Source: Sphaerisporangium perillae
GTDB taxonomy: Bacteria > Actinomycetota > Actinomycetes > Streptosporangiales > Streptosporangiaceae
Assembly: GCF_023276435.1 (NCBI RefSeq)
Contig: NZ_JALLPO010000025.1
Span: forward strand, 93,217 to 157,216
Reading direction: 5' to 3'
DNA: 64,000 bases
Within the stretch, counting starts at the first letter, position 1. Each line of letters opens with the position of its first letter. The notes under the pieces were generated by a model. The model was not told where the DNA came from. It saw only the letters and a program-made list of their open reading frames with translations, and did not search any database. Shown here piece after piece: positions 39,421 to 47,024 of the stretch. A program made the position numbers and the translations under genes.

Positions 39421-42054
39421 ATGAGTGCCGGAAAGCGGTCCATCCGTACGAAAATTTTCTTGTTGTTGCTCCTGCCGCTGCTGTCGCTCAGCGCTTTGTG
39501 GGGGTTTGTCCTTAATCTCACGGTCGGCGACGGCATCGCGCTGCTGAGGTCGAACACGATCTACCAGAGCGCCGGCGTCACTTCAACTGATCTTGGACTT
39601 CAGATCCAGGCCGAGCGTTCCATCTCCGCCGCCGTCCTCAGCACGAAGTTCGACGACCAGAACCGGCTGGCCACCCAGCGGCACACCACCGACATGTCCC
39701 TGGCCAAGTTCCGCGCCGCGGCGATGGCCGAGGACACCCAGGGCGCGCTGAACGACCTGACGAAGACCGCGATCACCTCTCTGCTGGACGAACTCGAGCA
39801 CCTGCCCAGCATCCGCGCCAGCGTGGACACCGCGCAGTCCAGCCGGCTGGACGTCACCCAGTCCTACAACCGGATCATGGACGCGCTGTTCGCCGTGTAC
39901 ACCCGCATGGCCTCCGTGCCCGACCTGACAATGTTCGAGCAGGCCAGCGCGATGCAGGCCATGGGCAACGCCCGCGAGATCATCGCGCGAGAGAACGCCC
40001 TGGTCACCGGTGCCCTGGCCTCGGGCGGCCTCACCCACCCCGAGTACTCGGCCTTCGCCGAGTGGGCCGCCAACCGGCGCTTCCAGTACGCCAAGGGCAT
40101 GGCCGCGCTCGACGATGAGCTGCGCAAGCCCTACGAGGAGGTCTTCGCCTCCCCGACGTTCAAGCGCTTCGCCGCCATGGAGCGGGACCTCACCGGAAAG
40201 ATCCACACCGGTGGCCCGCTCCCGGACACGCTCGGCCGGTGGAAGCCGATCACCGACAACCTGTCGTCCATGCTGGACCAGGTCAACGTCAAGGCCACCC
40301 AGACTCTCGCCGAGCGCGGCAAGTCCATCGCCACCGGCATCCTGCTCCGCATCGTCGTCGCGGGCGGTCTCGGCCTCGTCGCCGTCATCGCCTCGATCGT
40401 CATCTCCGTGCGCTTCGGCCGCCGCCTGGTACGGGAGCTGGCCGACCTGCGCAACTCCGCCCGCGAGCTGGCCGACGTCCGGCTCCCCCGCGTCGTCGAC
40501 CGGCTGCGGCGGGGCGAGGCGGTCGACGTCGACACCGAGGCTCCGCCGATCGTCGGCGGCAACTCACTCGAGGTCAGCGACGTCGCCAACGCGTTCAGCT
40601 CCGTGCAGCGCACCGCCGTCGAGGCGGCCGTCGGGCAGGCCAACCTGCGCCAGGGCGTGAGTCTGGTCTTCCTCAACCTCGCCCGCCGCAAGCAGGGTCT
40701 GCTGCATCGCCAGCTCACCCTGCTCGACGCCATGCAGCGCCGCGCGCGTGAGCCCGACGCGCTGGAAGACCTGTTCCAGCTCGACCACCTCACGACCCGC
40801 ATGCGCCGACACGCGGAGAGCCTGATCATCCTGTCCGGTGCGGCGCCCGGCCGGGCCTGGCGCAAGCCGGTGCCCATGGTCGACGTCGTGCGCGCCGCCG
40901 TCGCCGAGGTGGAGGACTACACCCGGGTCAAGGTGTTCCCCCTGCCGGGCACGCACATCTCGGGCACCGTCGTGGCCGACCTCATCCACCTCATCGCCGA
41001 GCTGGTCGAGAACGCGACGATCTTCTCTCCCCCGCAGACGACCGTCCAGGTACGCGGCGACGAGGTGGCGAACGGGTTCGTCGTGGAGATCGAGGACCGT
41101 GGTCTCGGCCTCAACCACGACGAGTACGAGGCGGTCAACGACCGGCTCGCCAACCCTCCCGAGTTCGACCTGGCGGACAGCGACCGGCTCGGCCTGTTCG
41201 TCGTCGGCCAGCTCGCCGCCCGGCACAACGTCAGCGTCGTGCTGCGCGGGTCGCCCTACGGTGGCACGACGGCCATCGTGCTCATCCCGAAGCACCTCGT
41301 GGCGGACCCGGCCGCGCCCATCCCCGGCGCGCCGGTGGAATCGTCCCCGCAGCACGCCAAGGAACCGCTAACCGGCAGGACGTCCCGCCCCGCCGCCCTC
41401 ACGTCCGGGCAGCAGGCGGCCGAGCCCGCCACCGACACCTCGGCGTACTTCACACCGCCGAGCAGCCGCTCGCAGGATCGGCCGGCCGACGCGACACCCC
41501 CGTCGCTGACCGTGGTGCCCGGCATCGCCGACACCGGCCCGATCGACCTGCCCACCGACGCCGCGCCACGGGCGGGCGGCGGAGAGGGGTCCCCCTCTGC
41601 TCCGCCGCGCACCAGCACGGCCAACGGCACCCACCGGGGCCTCCCGCGCCGCGTACGCCAGACCAACATGGCGCCGCAGCTCCGCGAGACCACCGGCCCG
41701 CTCGCCGCCCCCACTCCCGCTTCGAGCCCTTACGACGCGGCGGGATCCGGTGGCCCGGGAGTCGCCGAGCGCTCGCCGGATGAAGCTCGCGCCATGTTCT
41801 CGGCCTTCCAGCAAGGAGGACGGCGCGGGCGCCTTGACGCCGAGCGGGATTCTTCCGGCGAACCTCAGGGAAGCGAGGACCGGCCGGACGAGCCCGCGAG
41901 CAGGGGCGACGGCGAGAACCGCCTGCCGCGCCGGACCTCCGGCCGCGATCGCCGCACCTCCGGCGAATCCGGCGATGGTGACCAAAAGCGCGAGCTGCGC
42001 AACCATAGTGAGGGTTACGTACAGCAGACGACTGGCGAGAAGGGTGACGAATGA
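39421..42054 (+). CDS. cvnA: Conservon 1 sensor kinase-like protein with NIT domain (CvnA)
   Basis: 877 residues. A membrane helix (IFLLLLLPLLSLSALWGFVL), an extracytoplasmic nitrate/nitrite-sensing-type helical domain (~50-300), a second helix near 315, HAMP-like linker, then a GHKL ATPase: IAELVENATIFSPP near 530 (N-box), EIEDRGLGLNHDEYE near 560, DSDRLGLFVVGQLAARHNVS and SPYGGTTAIV. The classic phospho-His box is not evident. A Pro/Ser-rich disordered tail of ~250 residues ends the protein. In conservons CvnA acts with CvnB-D in a membrane complex resembling eukaryotic G-protein signalling. ATG 39421 has GCAGGAGTG upstream; its stop overlaps cvnB (ATGA). Confidence 0.92.
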   Translation: MSAGKRSIRTKIFLLLLLPLLSLSALWGFVLNLTVGDGIALLRSNTIYQSAGVTSTDLGLQIQAERSISAAVLSTKFDDQNRLATQRHTTDMSLAKFRAAAMAEDTQGALNDLTKTAITSLLDELEHLPSIRASVDTAQSSRLDVTQSYNRIMDALFAVYTRMASVPDLTMFEQASAMQAMGNAREIIARENALVTGALASGGLTHPEYSAFAEWAANRRFQYAKGMAALDDELRKPYEEVFASPTFKRFAAMERDLTGKIHTGGPLPDTLGRWKPITDNLSSMLDQVNVKATQTLAERGKSIATGILLRIVVAGGLGLVAVIASIVISVRFGRRLVRELADLRNSARELADVRLPRVVDRLRRGEAVDVDTEAPPIVGGNSLEVSDVANAFSSVQRTAVEAAVGQANLRQGVSLVFLNLARRKQGLLHRQLTLLDAMQRRAREPDALEDLFQLDHLTTRMRRHAESLIILSGAAPGRAWRKPVPMVDVVRAAVAEVEDYTRVKVFPLPGTHISGTVVADLIHLIAELVENATIFSPPQTTVQVRGDEVANGFVVEIEDRGLGLNHDEYEAVNDRLANPPEFDLADSDRLGLFVVGQLAARHNVSVVLRGSPYGGTTAIVLIPKHLVADPAAPIPGAPVESSPQHAKEPLTGRTSRPAALTSGQQAAEPATDTSAYFTPPSSRSQDRPADATPPSLTVVPGIADTGPIDLPTDAAPRAGGGEGSPSAPPRTSTANGTHRGLPRRVRQTNMAPQLRETTGPLAAPTPASSPYDAAGSGGPGVAERSPDEARAMFSAFQQGGRRGRLDAERDSSGEPQGSEDRPDEPASRGDGENRLPRRTSGRDRRTSGESGDGDQKRELRNHSEGYVQQTTGEKGDE

Positions 42055-42458
42055 CCGGCAACGTCTCGTCGAACGGCGAACTGAACTGGCTCCTCGACGA
42101 TCTCATCAGCAGGGTCGCCGCCGTACGCCAGGCGGTCATCCTCTCCACCGACGGGCTCGTCGTCGGCGCGTCCAAGGGCTTCAGCCGTGAGGACGCCGAG
42201 CACCTGTCGGCCGTGGCCTCCGGCTTCCAGAGCCTCGCCCGGGGAGCGGGCCGCCACTTCGGCGGCGGAGAGGTGCGGCAGACCATCGTGGAGATGGAGT
42301 CGGCCTTCCTCTTCGTGACCGCCGCGGGCACCGGCACCTGCCTGGCCGTGCTGAGCAGCTCGGACGCCGACGTGGGGCACATCGCCTACGAGATGGCGAT
42401 GCTGGTCAAGCGTGTCGGCCAGCACATCTCGACCAACCCGCGGCGGACGTTGTCATGA
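42051..42458 (+). CDS. cvnB: Roadblock/LC7 protein (CvnB)
   Basis: 135 residues. Roadblock fold: LNWLLDDLISRVAAVRQAVI, STDGLVVGASKGFSREDAEH, then LAVLSSSDADVGHIAYEMAM. Dimers regulate small GTPases such as CvnD or MglA. It overlaps cvnA and cvnC by 4 nt each, so stoichiometry is kept by coupling. Second gene of conservon 1. Confidence 0.93.
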   Translation: MTGNVSSNGELNWLLDDLISRVAAVRQAVILSTDGLVVGASKGFSREDAEHLSAVASGFQSLARGAGRHFGGGEVRQTIVEMESAFLFVTAAGTGTCLAVLSSSDADVGHIAYEMAMLVKRVGQHISTNPRRTLS

Positions 42459-42829
42459 CGACCCGTGGCGAGCAGTGGCTCGACGAGCACGCGGGACCGA
42501 TCGTGCGGCCCTACGCCCTCATCCGTGGCCGTACCCGCTCATCGGCCGACAACCTCGACCTGATCGCTATGGTCACGGCGACGGGGTCTCCGTACACTGG
42601 CGAGGCCGGTCTCGGCCCCGAGGAACAGCGCATCCTCGAGCTGGCCGACCGGTCGATGTCGGTCGCGGACATCGCCTCCGAGATCGACCTGCCGCTCGGC
42701 GTGGTCCGCGTTCTCCTCGGCGATCTCCAAGATCAAGGCATGATCAGCGTACGGGCTCCTGCCCACGCGGGACCGCGCCCGAACGAGCGCATTCTCAAGG
42801 AAGTGATCAATGGCCTACGAGCCCTCTGA
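42455..42829 (+). CDS. cvnC: DUF742 protein (CvnC)
   Basis: 124 residues. VRPYALIRGRTRSSADNLDL and DLPLGVVRVLLGDLQDQGMI show the DUF742 winged-helix-like fold, with the usual C-terminal ERILKEVINGLRAL. Third conservon component, function unknown. It overlaps cvnD by 20 nt. Confidence 0.92.
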   Translation: MTTRGEQWLDEHAGPIVRPYALIRGRTRSSADNLDLIAMVTATGSPYTGEAGLGPEEQRILELADRSMSVADIASEIDLPLGVVRVLLGDLQDQGMISVRAPAHAGPRPNERILKEVINGLRAL

Positions 42830-43385
42830 GGAGCCCGTCGCTCTCAAGATCCTTGTGGCGGGCGGCTTCGGCGTGGGGAAGACCACGCTGGTCGGGGCGA
42901 TCAGCGAGATCCGCCCCCTGCGCACGGAGGAGGTCCTCTCCGACCGCGGCATCGGTGTCGACGACATCGACGGCGTGGAGACGAAGACCACCACCACGGT
43001 GGCCATGGACTTCGGGCGGATCACCATCCGCGAGGGTCTGGTGGTCTACCTGTTCGGCACGCCCGGCCAGGAGCGGTTCTGGTTCATGTGGGACGAGTTG
43101 TCCTACGGCGCGCTGGGCGCGGTCGTCCTCGCCGACACGCGGCGCCTCACCGACTGCTTCCCCTCCATCGACTACTTCGAGCAGCGCGGCACACCCTTCA
43201 TCGTCGCGGTCAACTGCTTCGACGGAGCCGACAAGCACGAGGCGGAGGATGTCCGCATCGCGCTCGACCTGGACCCGGAAATCCCGGTGATCCTGTGCGA
43301 CGTGCGACGGCGCGCCTCGGCGAAGGTCGTGCTGGTCACCCTGGTCGAGCACGCCCTGCGCACCCTCACGCCCGCCGCCGGATAG
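42810..43385 (+). CDS. cvnD: Conservon GTP-binding protein (CvnD)
   Basis: 191 residues. P-loop GGFGVGKTTLVGAISEI near residue 17, switch II FGTPGQERF, and NCFDGA in place of NKxD, as in the CvnD/MglA group. It should cycle between GTP and GDP under control of CvnA-C. Starts inside the end of cvnC and is the last gene of conservon 1; no cytochrome P450 (CvnE) follows. Confidence 0.93.
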   Translation: MAYEPSEEPVALKILVAGGFGVGKTTLVGAISEIRPLRTEEVLSDRGIGVDDIDGVETKTTTTVAMDFGRITIREGLVVYLFGTPGQERFWFMWDELSYGALGAVVLADTRRLTDCFPSIDYFEQRGTPFIVAVNCFDGADKHEAEDVRIALDLDPEIPVILCDVRRRASAKVVLVTLVEHALRTLTPAAG

Positions 43386-43389
43386 GAGA

Positions 43390-43407
43390 GCTCGCCGCCC
43401 GGCGAGC
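43390..43407 (+). terminator. Hairpin after conservon 1
   Basis: GCTCGCCG and CGGCGAGC form a perfect 8-bp stem with a 2-nt loop, 5 nt after the cvnD stop. No T-run. Confidence 0.55.
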
Positions 43408-43417
43408 ACAAATGGGG

Positions 43418-43562
43418 GCTCCGCGAGGAGTCTCGCCGGGCGCTCCCGCCGGCGGTCCGTGAGGAGCCGCGCCGGACGCCTTCCACCGGCCACCACGCGA
43501 GAAGTCGCACCGGACGCCTTCCACCGGCCACCCCCGCAAGGAACCGCGCCGGACTCCCTCCA
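43418..43562. repeat. Degenerate 36-39-bp minisatellite, about four units
   Basis: Units share CGCGCCGGACGCCTTCCACC-like cores with drifting edges. It lies after conservon 1 in a gene-free stretch. It is not an array with regular spacers, so not CRISPR. Confidence 0.65.
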
Positions 43563-43906
43563 CGTCCCCGTAACGGAGCCGCGTCCTCGCACCCTTCGCC
43601 TCCCGGCTGTGGCCGCTGACCCCTGAGGCCCTCACGGCCAAGCCCCCCCGCCACAGGAGCGGACAGTCCGACTTCGGGGACAGGGCACCACTAGAGAAGC
43701 CTCTGGGGCTGCTGTGCCGCTCTCTGGACGAAGAGGCGGAGTTTGCATGCCTTCGGCCGCCTTGTCGGCCCATACGGCGCTTCTGAGCGCTCCGCTGAAC
43801 CGGCGAGCGCGGACGCGGAGCTGACCCCCGAGGCCGACGCCCTCTTGATCGACCCCGGCCCACGGGCTCACTACGAGGGCTCACCTGAACCGGCTGTACG
43901 AAACGC
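43563..43906. other. Intergenic region, no gene seen
   Basis: About 340 nt between the minisatellite and the reductase stop. Several frames are open because of high G+C, but none has a start with ribosome site or known motif. Confidence 0.35.
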
Positions 43907-44449
43907 TCAGCCGACGACGCGCAGCCAGATGTTGGTCGCCTGCGGCGCGTGCGTGAGGCTGAGGCGTTCGAGCTTGACGTTGGTCCCGCCCGGGTGGTCG
44001 AACAGCCGGACGCCGTCGCCGAGCAGGACGGGCGCGATCAACACGAGGATCTCGTCGAGCATGCCCGCGCCGAGACACTGCCGGGCCACGTCGGCGCCGA
44101 GGATGTTGACGTACTTGTCCCCCGCGGCCGCCCTGGCCGCCGCGACGCCGCTGGCGAGGTCACCGACGAAGGTGACACCCGGTACCGGTGTGGGCGGGGC
44201 ATGGTGGGTCAGCACGAACTGCGGTCCGGTCCACCCACCGCCGAACGGCTCGCCCTCCTTGGCCGTGCCCTTGTGCGGATCGTCGCCCCGGAAGGTGCGG
44301 TTGCCGACGAGAAGCGCGCCGATCTGCCCGATGACCTCGTCCACTATCGCGTTGGGCCCGAGGTGCTCGGTCAGCCAGGACATATCACCACCTGGTCCCG
44401 CGATGAAGCCGTCCAGCGACATGGTGACCGAGTACAGCATCTTGGCCAT
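43907..44449 (-). CDS. Dihydrofolate reductase-family (RibD C-terminal) protein
   Basis: 180 residues. MLYSVTMSLDGFIAGPGGDM at the start, LLVGNRTFRG, FVLTHHAPP and a closing LDEILVLIAPVLLGDGVRLF fit the RibD_C/YyaP group, which binds NADPH in a DHFR fold but whose substrates are mostly unknown. ATG 44449 follows GGAGGT. It sits 59 nt after the sigma factor gene on the same strand, an arrangement that suggests it is part of that factor's operon. Confidence 0.85.
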   Translation of the reverse strand: MAKMLYSVTMSLDGFIAGPGGDMSWLTEHLGPNAIVDEVIGQIGALLVGNRTFRGDDPHKGTAKEGEPFGGGWTGPQFVLTHHAPPTPVPGVTFVGDLASGVAAARAAAGDKYVNILGADVARQCLGAGMLDEILVLIAPVLLGDGVRLFDHPGGTNVKLERLSLTHAPQATNIWLRVVG

Positions 44450-44508
44450 GATCTACCTCCGTCGAAATCGATGTTGACCCCTGTCGAGACGGCGGATCGC
44501 GCGCGAAA

Positions 44509-45555
44509 TCATCGGTGCGTCGATGGCAATGCCATGGGCAGTTCGAACGCCGGGAACAGGCCGGGGTCATGGAAGGCGGTGGCCGCCACGATACGACCGT
44601 CCTCGATCTCGAAAACGGCGATCGCGAACGCGCGGTAGGCGGGCTCGTCGGGGCGCCGGACGTAGGTCGCCACCGCCGGCCGCATGTTGGCCCGCGTGGG
44701 CACCATGTGGAACCGGCCCACATAGCCCGGCGAACAGGGGTCCCAGCTTGCCGCCAGGGCCGCCATGACGGAGTCGCGCCCCTGGAACCACATCGGGTAG
44801 GGCGGCATCGTCGTCCGTACGTCTTCGGCCAGCAGATCGGCCACCGCGGCGAGATCGGCACGCTCCACCGCGTCCATGTACCGCCGCAGTACCGCCCGTT
44901 CCCGCTCGGTGGGCTCCGCCGACGGCGCCCAGTCCAGGCGGCGTTCGGGCAGATGCTCCTTCATCGTGACCCGGGCCCGCTGCAACGCGCTGTTCACCGA
45001 CGCCACGCTGCCCTCCAGCAGCGCCGCGGTCTGCTTGGCCGGCCAGCCGAGCACGTCGCGCAGGATCAGCACCGCCCGCTGCCGTGGCGGCAGATGCTGG
45101 ATCGCGGCCAGGAACGCCAGCTCGATCGTCTCCCTGGTGACGGCCACGGCGTCCGGCTCCGCCTCGCTCGGCGCGGCTGGCTCCCACAGCCGGTCGGGAA
45201 ACGGCTGCAGCCACGCGACGTCCGTACGGGGCGGCAGTGCCAGGCTCGGATCCGACGGCGCCGCCAGGTGCTGCGGGAGCACCCGGCGGGCGCGGCCGTC
45301 GAGGACGTCGAGGCAGGCGTTCGTCGCGATCCGGTACAGCCAGGCCCGGAACGTCGAACGCCCCTCGAAGCCCTCGAGGTTTCGCCACGCGCGCAGGAAC
45401 GTCTCCTGCACCAGATCCTCCGACTCGTCGAACGAGCCCAGCATCCGGTAGCAGTGCACCCGCAACTCGCCCCGATGACGCTCGACGAGCATCGCGAACG
45501 CGCCCTCATCACCCGCCCGCGCAGCGGCCACGACCACATCGTCCCCCGCGCCCAT
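44509..45555 (-). CDS. ECF sigma factor with SnoaL-like C-terminal domain (TIGR02960 type)
   Basis: 348 residues. Region 2 (FAMLVERHRGELRVHCYRML, then SEDLVQETFLRAWRNLEGFE) and region 4 (HLPPRQRAVLILRDVLGWPA, then VASVNSALQRARVTMKE) flank a ~40-residue linker. From ~225 a SnoaL/NTF2-like domain follows (VLRRYMDAVERADLAAVADL, MPPYPMWFQGRD). In such sigma factors the fused domain replaces a separate anti-sigma factor and modulates activity. ATG 45555 has GGAGG 6 nt upstream; GTG 45561 is an alternative. It likely controls the downstream reductase and remote genes. Confidence 0.88.
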   Translation of the reverse strand: MGAGDDVVVAAARAGDEGAFAMLVERHRGELRVHCYRMLGSFDESEDLVQETFLRAWRNLEGFEGRSTFRAWLYRIATNACLDVLDGRARRVLPQHLAAPSDPSLALPPRTDVAWLQPFPDRLWEPAAPSEAEPDAVAVTRETIELAFLAAIQHLPPRQRAVLILRDVLGWPAKQTAALLEGSVASVNSALQRARVTMKEHLPERRLDWAPSAEPTERERAVLRRYMDAVERADLAAVADLLAEDVRTTMPPYPMWFQGRDSVMAALAASWDPCSPGYVGRFHMVPTRANMRPAVATYVRRPDEPAYRAFAIAVFEIEDGRIVAATAFHDPGLFPAFELPMALPSTHR

Positions 45556-46168
45556 GACCACCCTCCCCCTGCCTCAACGTCAGGAAAGCCCTTGCATTCT
45601 TATGCCATCAGAGCGAGACGACCCCAGACCACTTGACCGGCCTCTGAACCACGAATGGACCCTGAAGCCCGAATGGACAGTCATCGGTCGTGCGGGCCAC
45701 CTGCTCGTAGCCGCCCTTCAGCCGCAGACGGCTCGCCTTGTGAGCCACCGATGGCTCCTGCTCGGCTGCCAATGCCCCGCCGTTGAGCCGTAGACGGCTC
45801 GCTGTGTTGACTGCCGCGGGCTCGCCGTGTTGAGCGCCGCTGGCCCGCGGTGTTGGTATGCCACGTCCTGGGTGGGCCGCCTAGCATGCCCACCGGCGTG
45901 CATGCCGGGTGGGCCGTTGAATCTTCACAGCACGCTGCCGTCTTCGCCTGTGACAGCCACACGATCAGCCCTGGCATCCCCACAGTCCGACCACCGCGAC
46001 TGGTTCGCTGTCCGCAAGAGCTCCTGGTACGAGCGCGATAGTTCGGCGAATCCACTTGGCGAAGGCAGCCTGCTGGGGATCGTTCGATCTCGACTCGATA
46101 GCGGGCACCATCTGCCGCTGAGCGGAGCCGGCCGGGCCCGATGGGCGGGTATGGCGGGGAGTGGCTGG
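45556..46168. other. Gene-free stretch between sigma factor and conservon 2
   Basis: 613 nt. It contains short repeats of CGGCTCGC(C/T)GTGTTGA (about 45788-45825). A 48-codon minus-strand frame is listed separately. The expected conservon GTPase gene is not here in any frame. Confidence 0.5.
45965..46111 (-). CDS. Possible small ORF or gene remnant
   Basis: 48 codons from ATG 46111 to TGA 45965-45967. MVPAIESRSNDPQQAAFAKW and RRTIALVPGALADSEPVAVV read like natural protein, and AGA/CGA/CTT codons differ from the neighbours, suggesting transferred DNA. No ribosome site stands out and no family is recognised. It may be a remnant. Confidence 0.2.
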   Translation of the reverse strand: MVPAIESRSNDPQQAAFAKWIRRTIALVPGALADSEPVAVVGLWGCQG

Positions 46169-46531
46169 TTACAGGGCCTGGAGTCCTTTGAGGACCTCCT
46201 GGAGGAGGCCGGCCTGGGAGGCCGTGGCGCCGGGGGTGGGAGGCTGGGCGGTGATCAGGCCATGGGCGAGCAGGTCGGCGAGGAGCAGGCGGATCACGCC
46301 GAGGGGCAGGTCGATGTCGGAGGCGACCTCGACCAGGGGCCGGGACTCGTGCACCAGCGTGAGGAGCAGCCGGTGTTCGGGGCCGAGGTCCAGCGTGTCG
46401 GCCGCCTCCGTGCCGGTGGCGGCGATGAGCGTCAGCAGGTCGAACGCCTTGGCGGGCGGCGGGGTCCTGCCCTTGGCGAGGGCGTACGGCCGCAGCACCG
46501 GCCCGTCGTCGATCACCTCGGGTTCGTCCAT
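46169..46531 (-). CDS. cvnC: Conservon 2 DUF742 protein (CvnC)
   Basis: 120 residues from ATG 46531 (GTG 46534 is just before). LRPYALAKGRTPPPAKAFDL and DLPLGVIRLLLADLLAHGLI define DUF742, ending LLQEVLKGLQAL as in conservon 1. The start overlaps the stop of a mini-ORF (TGATG). Unlike conservon 1, no GTPase gene follows within 600 nt. Confidence 0.9.
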   Translation of the reverse strand: MDEPEVIDDGPVLRPYALAKGRTPPPAKAFDLLTLIAATGTEAADTLDLGPEHRLLLTLVHESRPLVEVASDIDLPLGVIRLLLADLLAHGLITAQPPTPGATASQAGLLQEVLKGLQAL

Positions 46532-46635
46532 CACACGGCGCCCCTCGGCTGCGTGGAGCCGGGCATCACGCGGCGTCCACCGGGTGTGTGGATTCCGGGC
46601 ATCACACCGCGTCCATCGGGTGTGGTTCCGGCCAT
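46531..46635 (-). CDS. 34-codon repeat-derived mini-ORF in conservon 2
   Basis: ATG shares its A with the roadblock gene stop (TGATG), and its stop overlaps the cvnC start the same way. It consists of three degenerate repeats (TPDGRGVMPG, TPGGRRVMPG, TQPRGAV); its end QPRGAV copies the roadblock C-terminus. It therefore keeps coupling between cvnB and cvnC although the junction has been expanded by about 100 nt. Expression is untested. Confidence 0.45.
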   Translation of the reverse strand: MAGTTPDGRGVMPGIHTPGGRRVMPGSTQPRGAV

Positions 46636-47024
46636 CAGACGGCGCCTCTCGGCTGGGTGGTCAGGTGCCGGCCGACGCCGGCGACGAGGCGGGCCATCTC
46701 GTAGGCGATCAGGCCTGCGTCGGTCCCCATCTGGCTCATCACGGCCAGGCAGCTCCCGTTGCCGGCCGAGGTCACGAACAGCAGCGCCGATTCCATCTCC
46801 ACGATGGTCTGCCGCACGGCCCCGCCGTCGAACCGCAGACTGGCCCCCTTGGCCAGGCTCTGGAACCCGGCCGCCACGGCCGACAGGTGCTCGGCGTCCT
46901 CCCGTTCGAGGCTGCCCGAGGCGGCCACCCGCAACCCGTCGTTCGACAGGATGATCGCGTGCTGGACGTCCGTCACCCGGGAGACGAAGTCGTCGAGGAG
47001 CCAGTGCAGCTCGGTTTGCATCAT
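46635..47024 (-). CDS. cvnB: Conservon 2 roadblock/LC7 protein (CvnB)
   Basis: 129 residues. LHWLLDDFVSRVTDVQHAII, SNDGLRVAASGSLEREDAEH and the central VRQTIVEMESALLFVTSAGN closely parallel conservon 1. Its ATG overlaps the cvnA stop by one base; the end is duplicated in the following mini-ORF. It should dimerise and contact a GTPase encoded elsewhere. Confidence 0.92.
   Translation of the reverse strand: MMQTELHWLLDDFVSRVTDVQHAIILSNDGLRVAASGSLEREDAEHLSAVAAGFQSLAKGASLRFDGGAVRQTIVEMESALLFVTSAGNGSCLAVMSQMGTDAGLIAYEMARLVAGVGRHLTTQPRGAV

Noticed and set aside
43418..43562. CRISPR array
   Set aside because: Units are degenerate and contiguous with no unique spacers of constant length, and no cas genes are present.
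45556..46168. Degenerate cvnD gene after conservon 2
   Set aside because: No P-loop or TPGQERF-like motif is readable in any frame.
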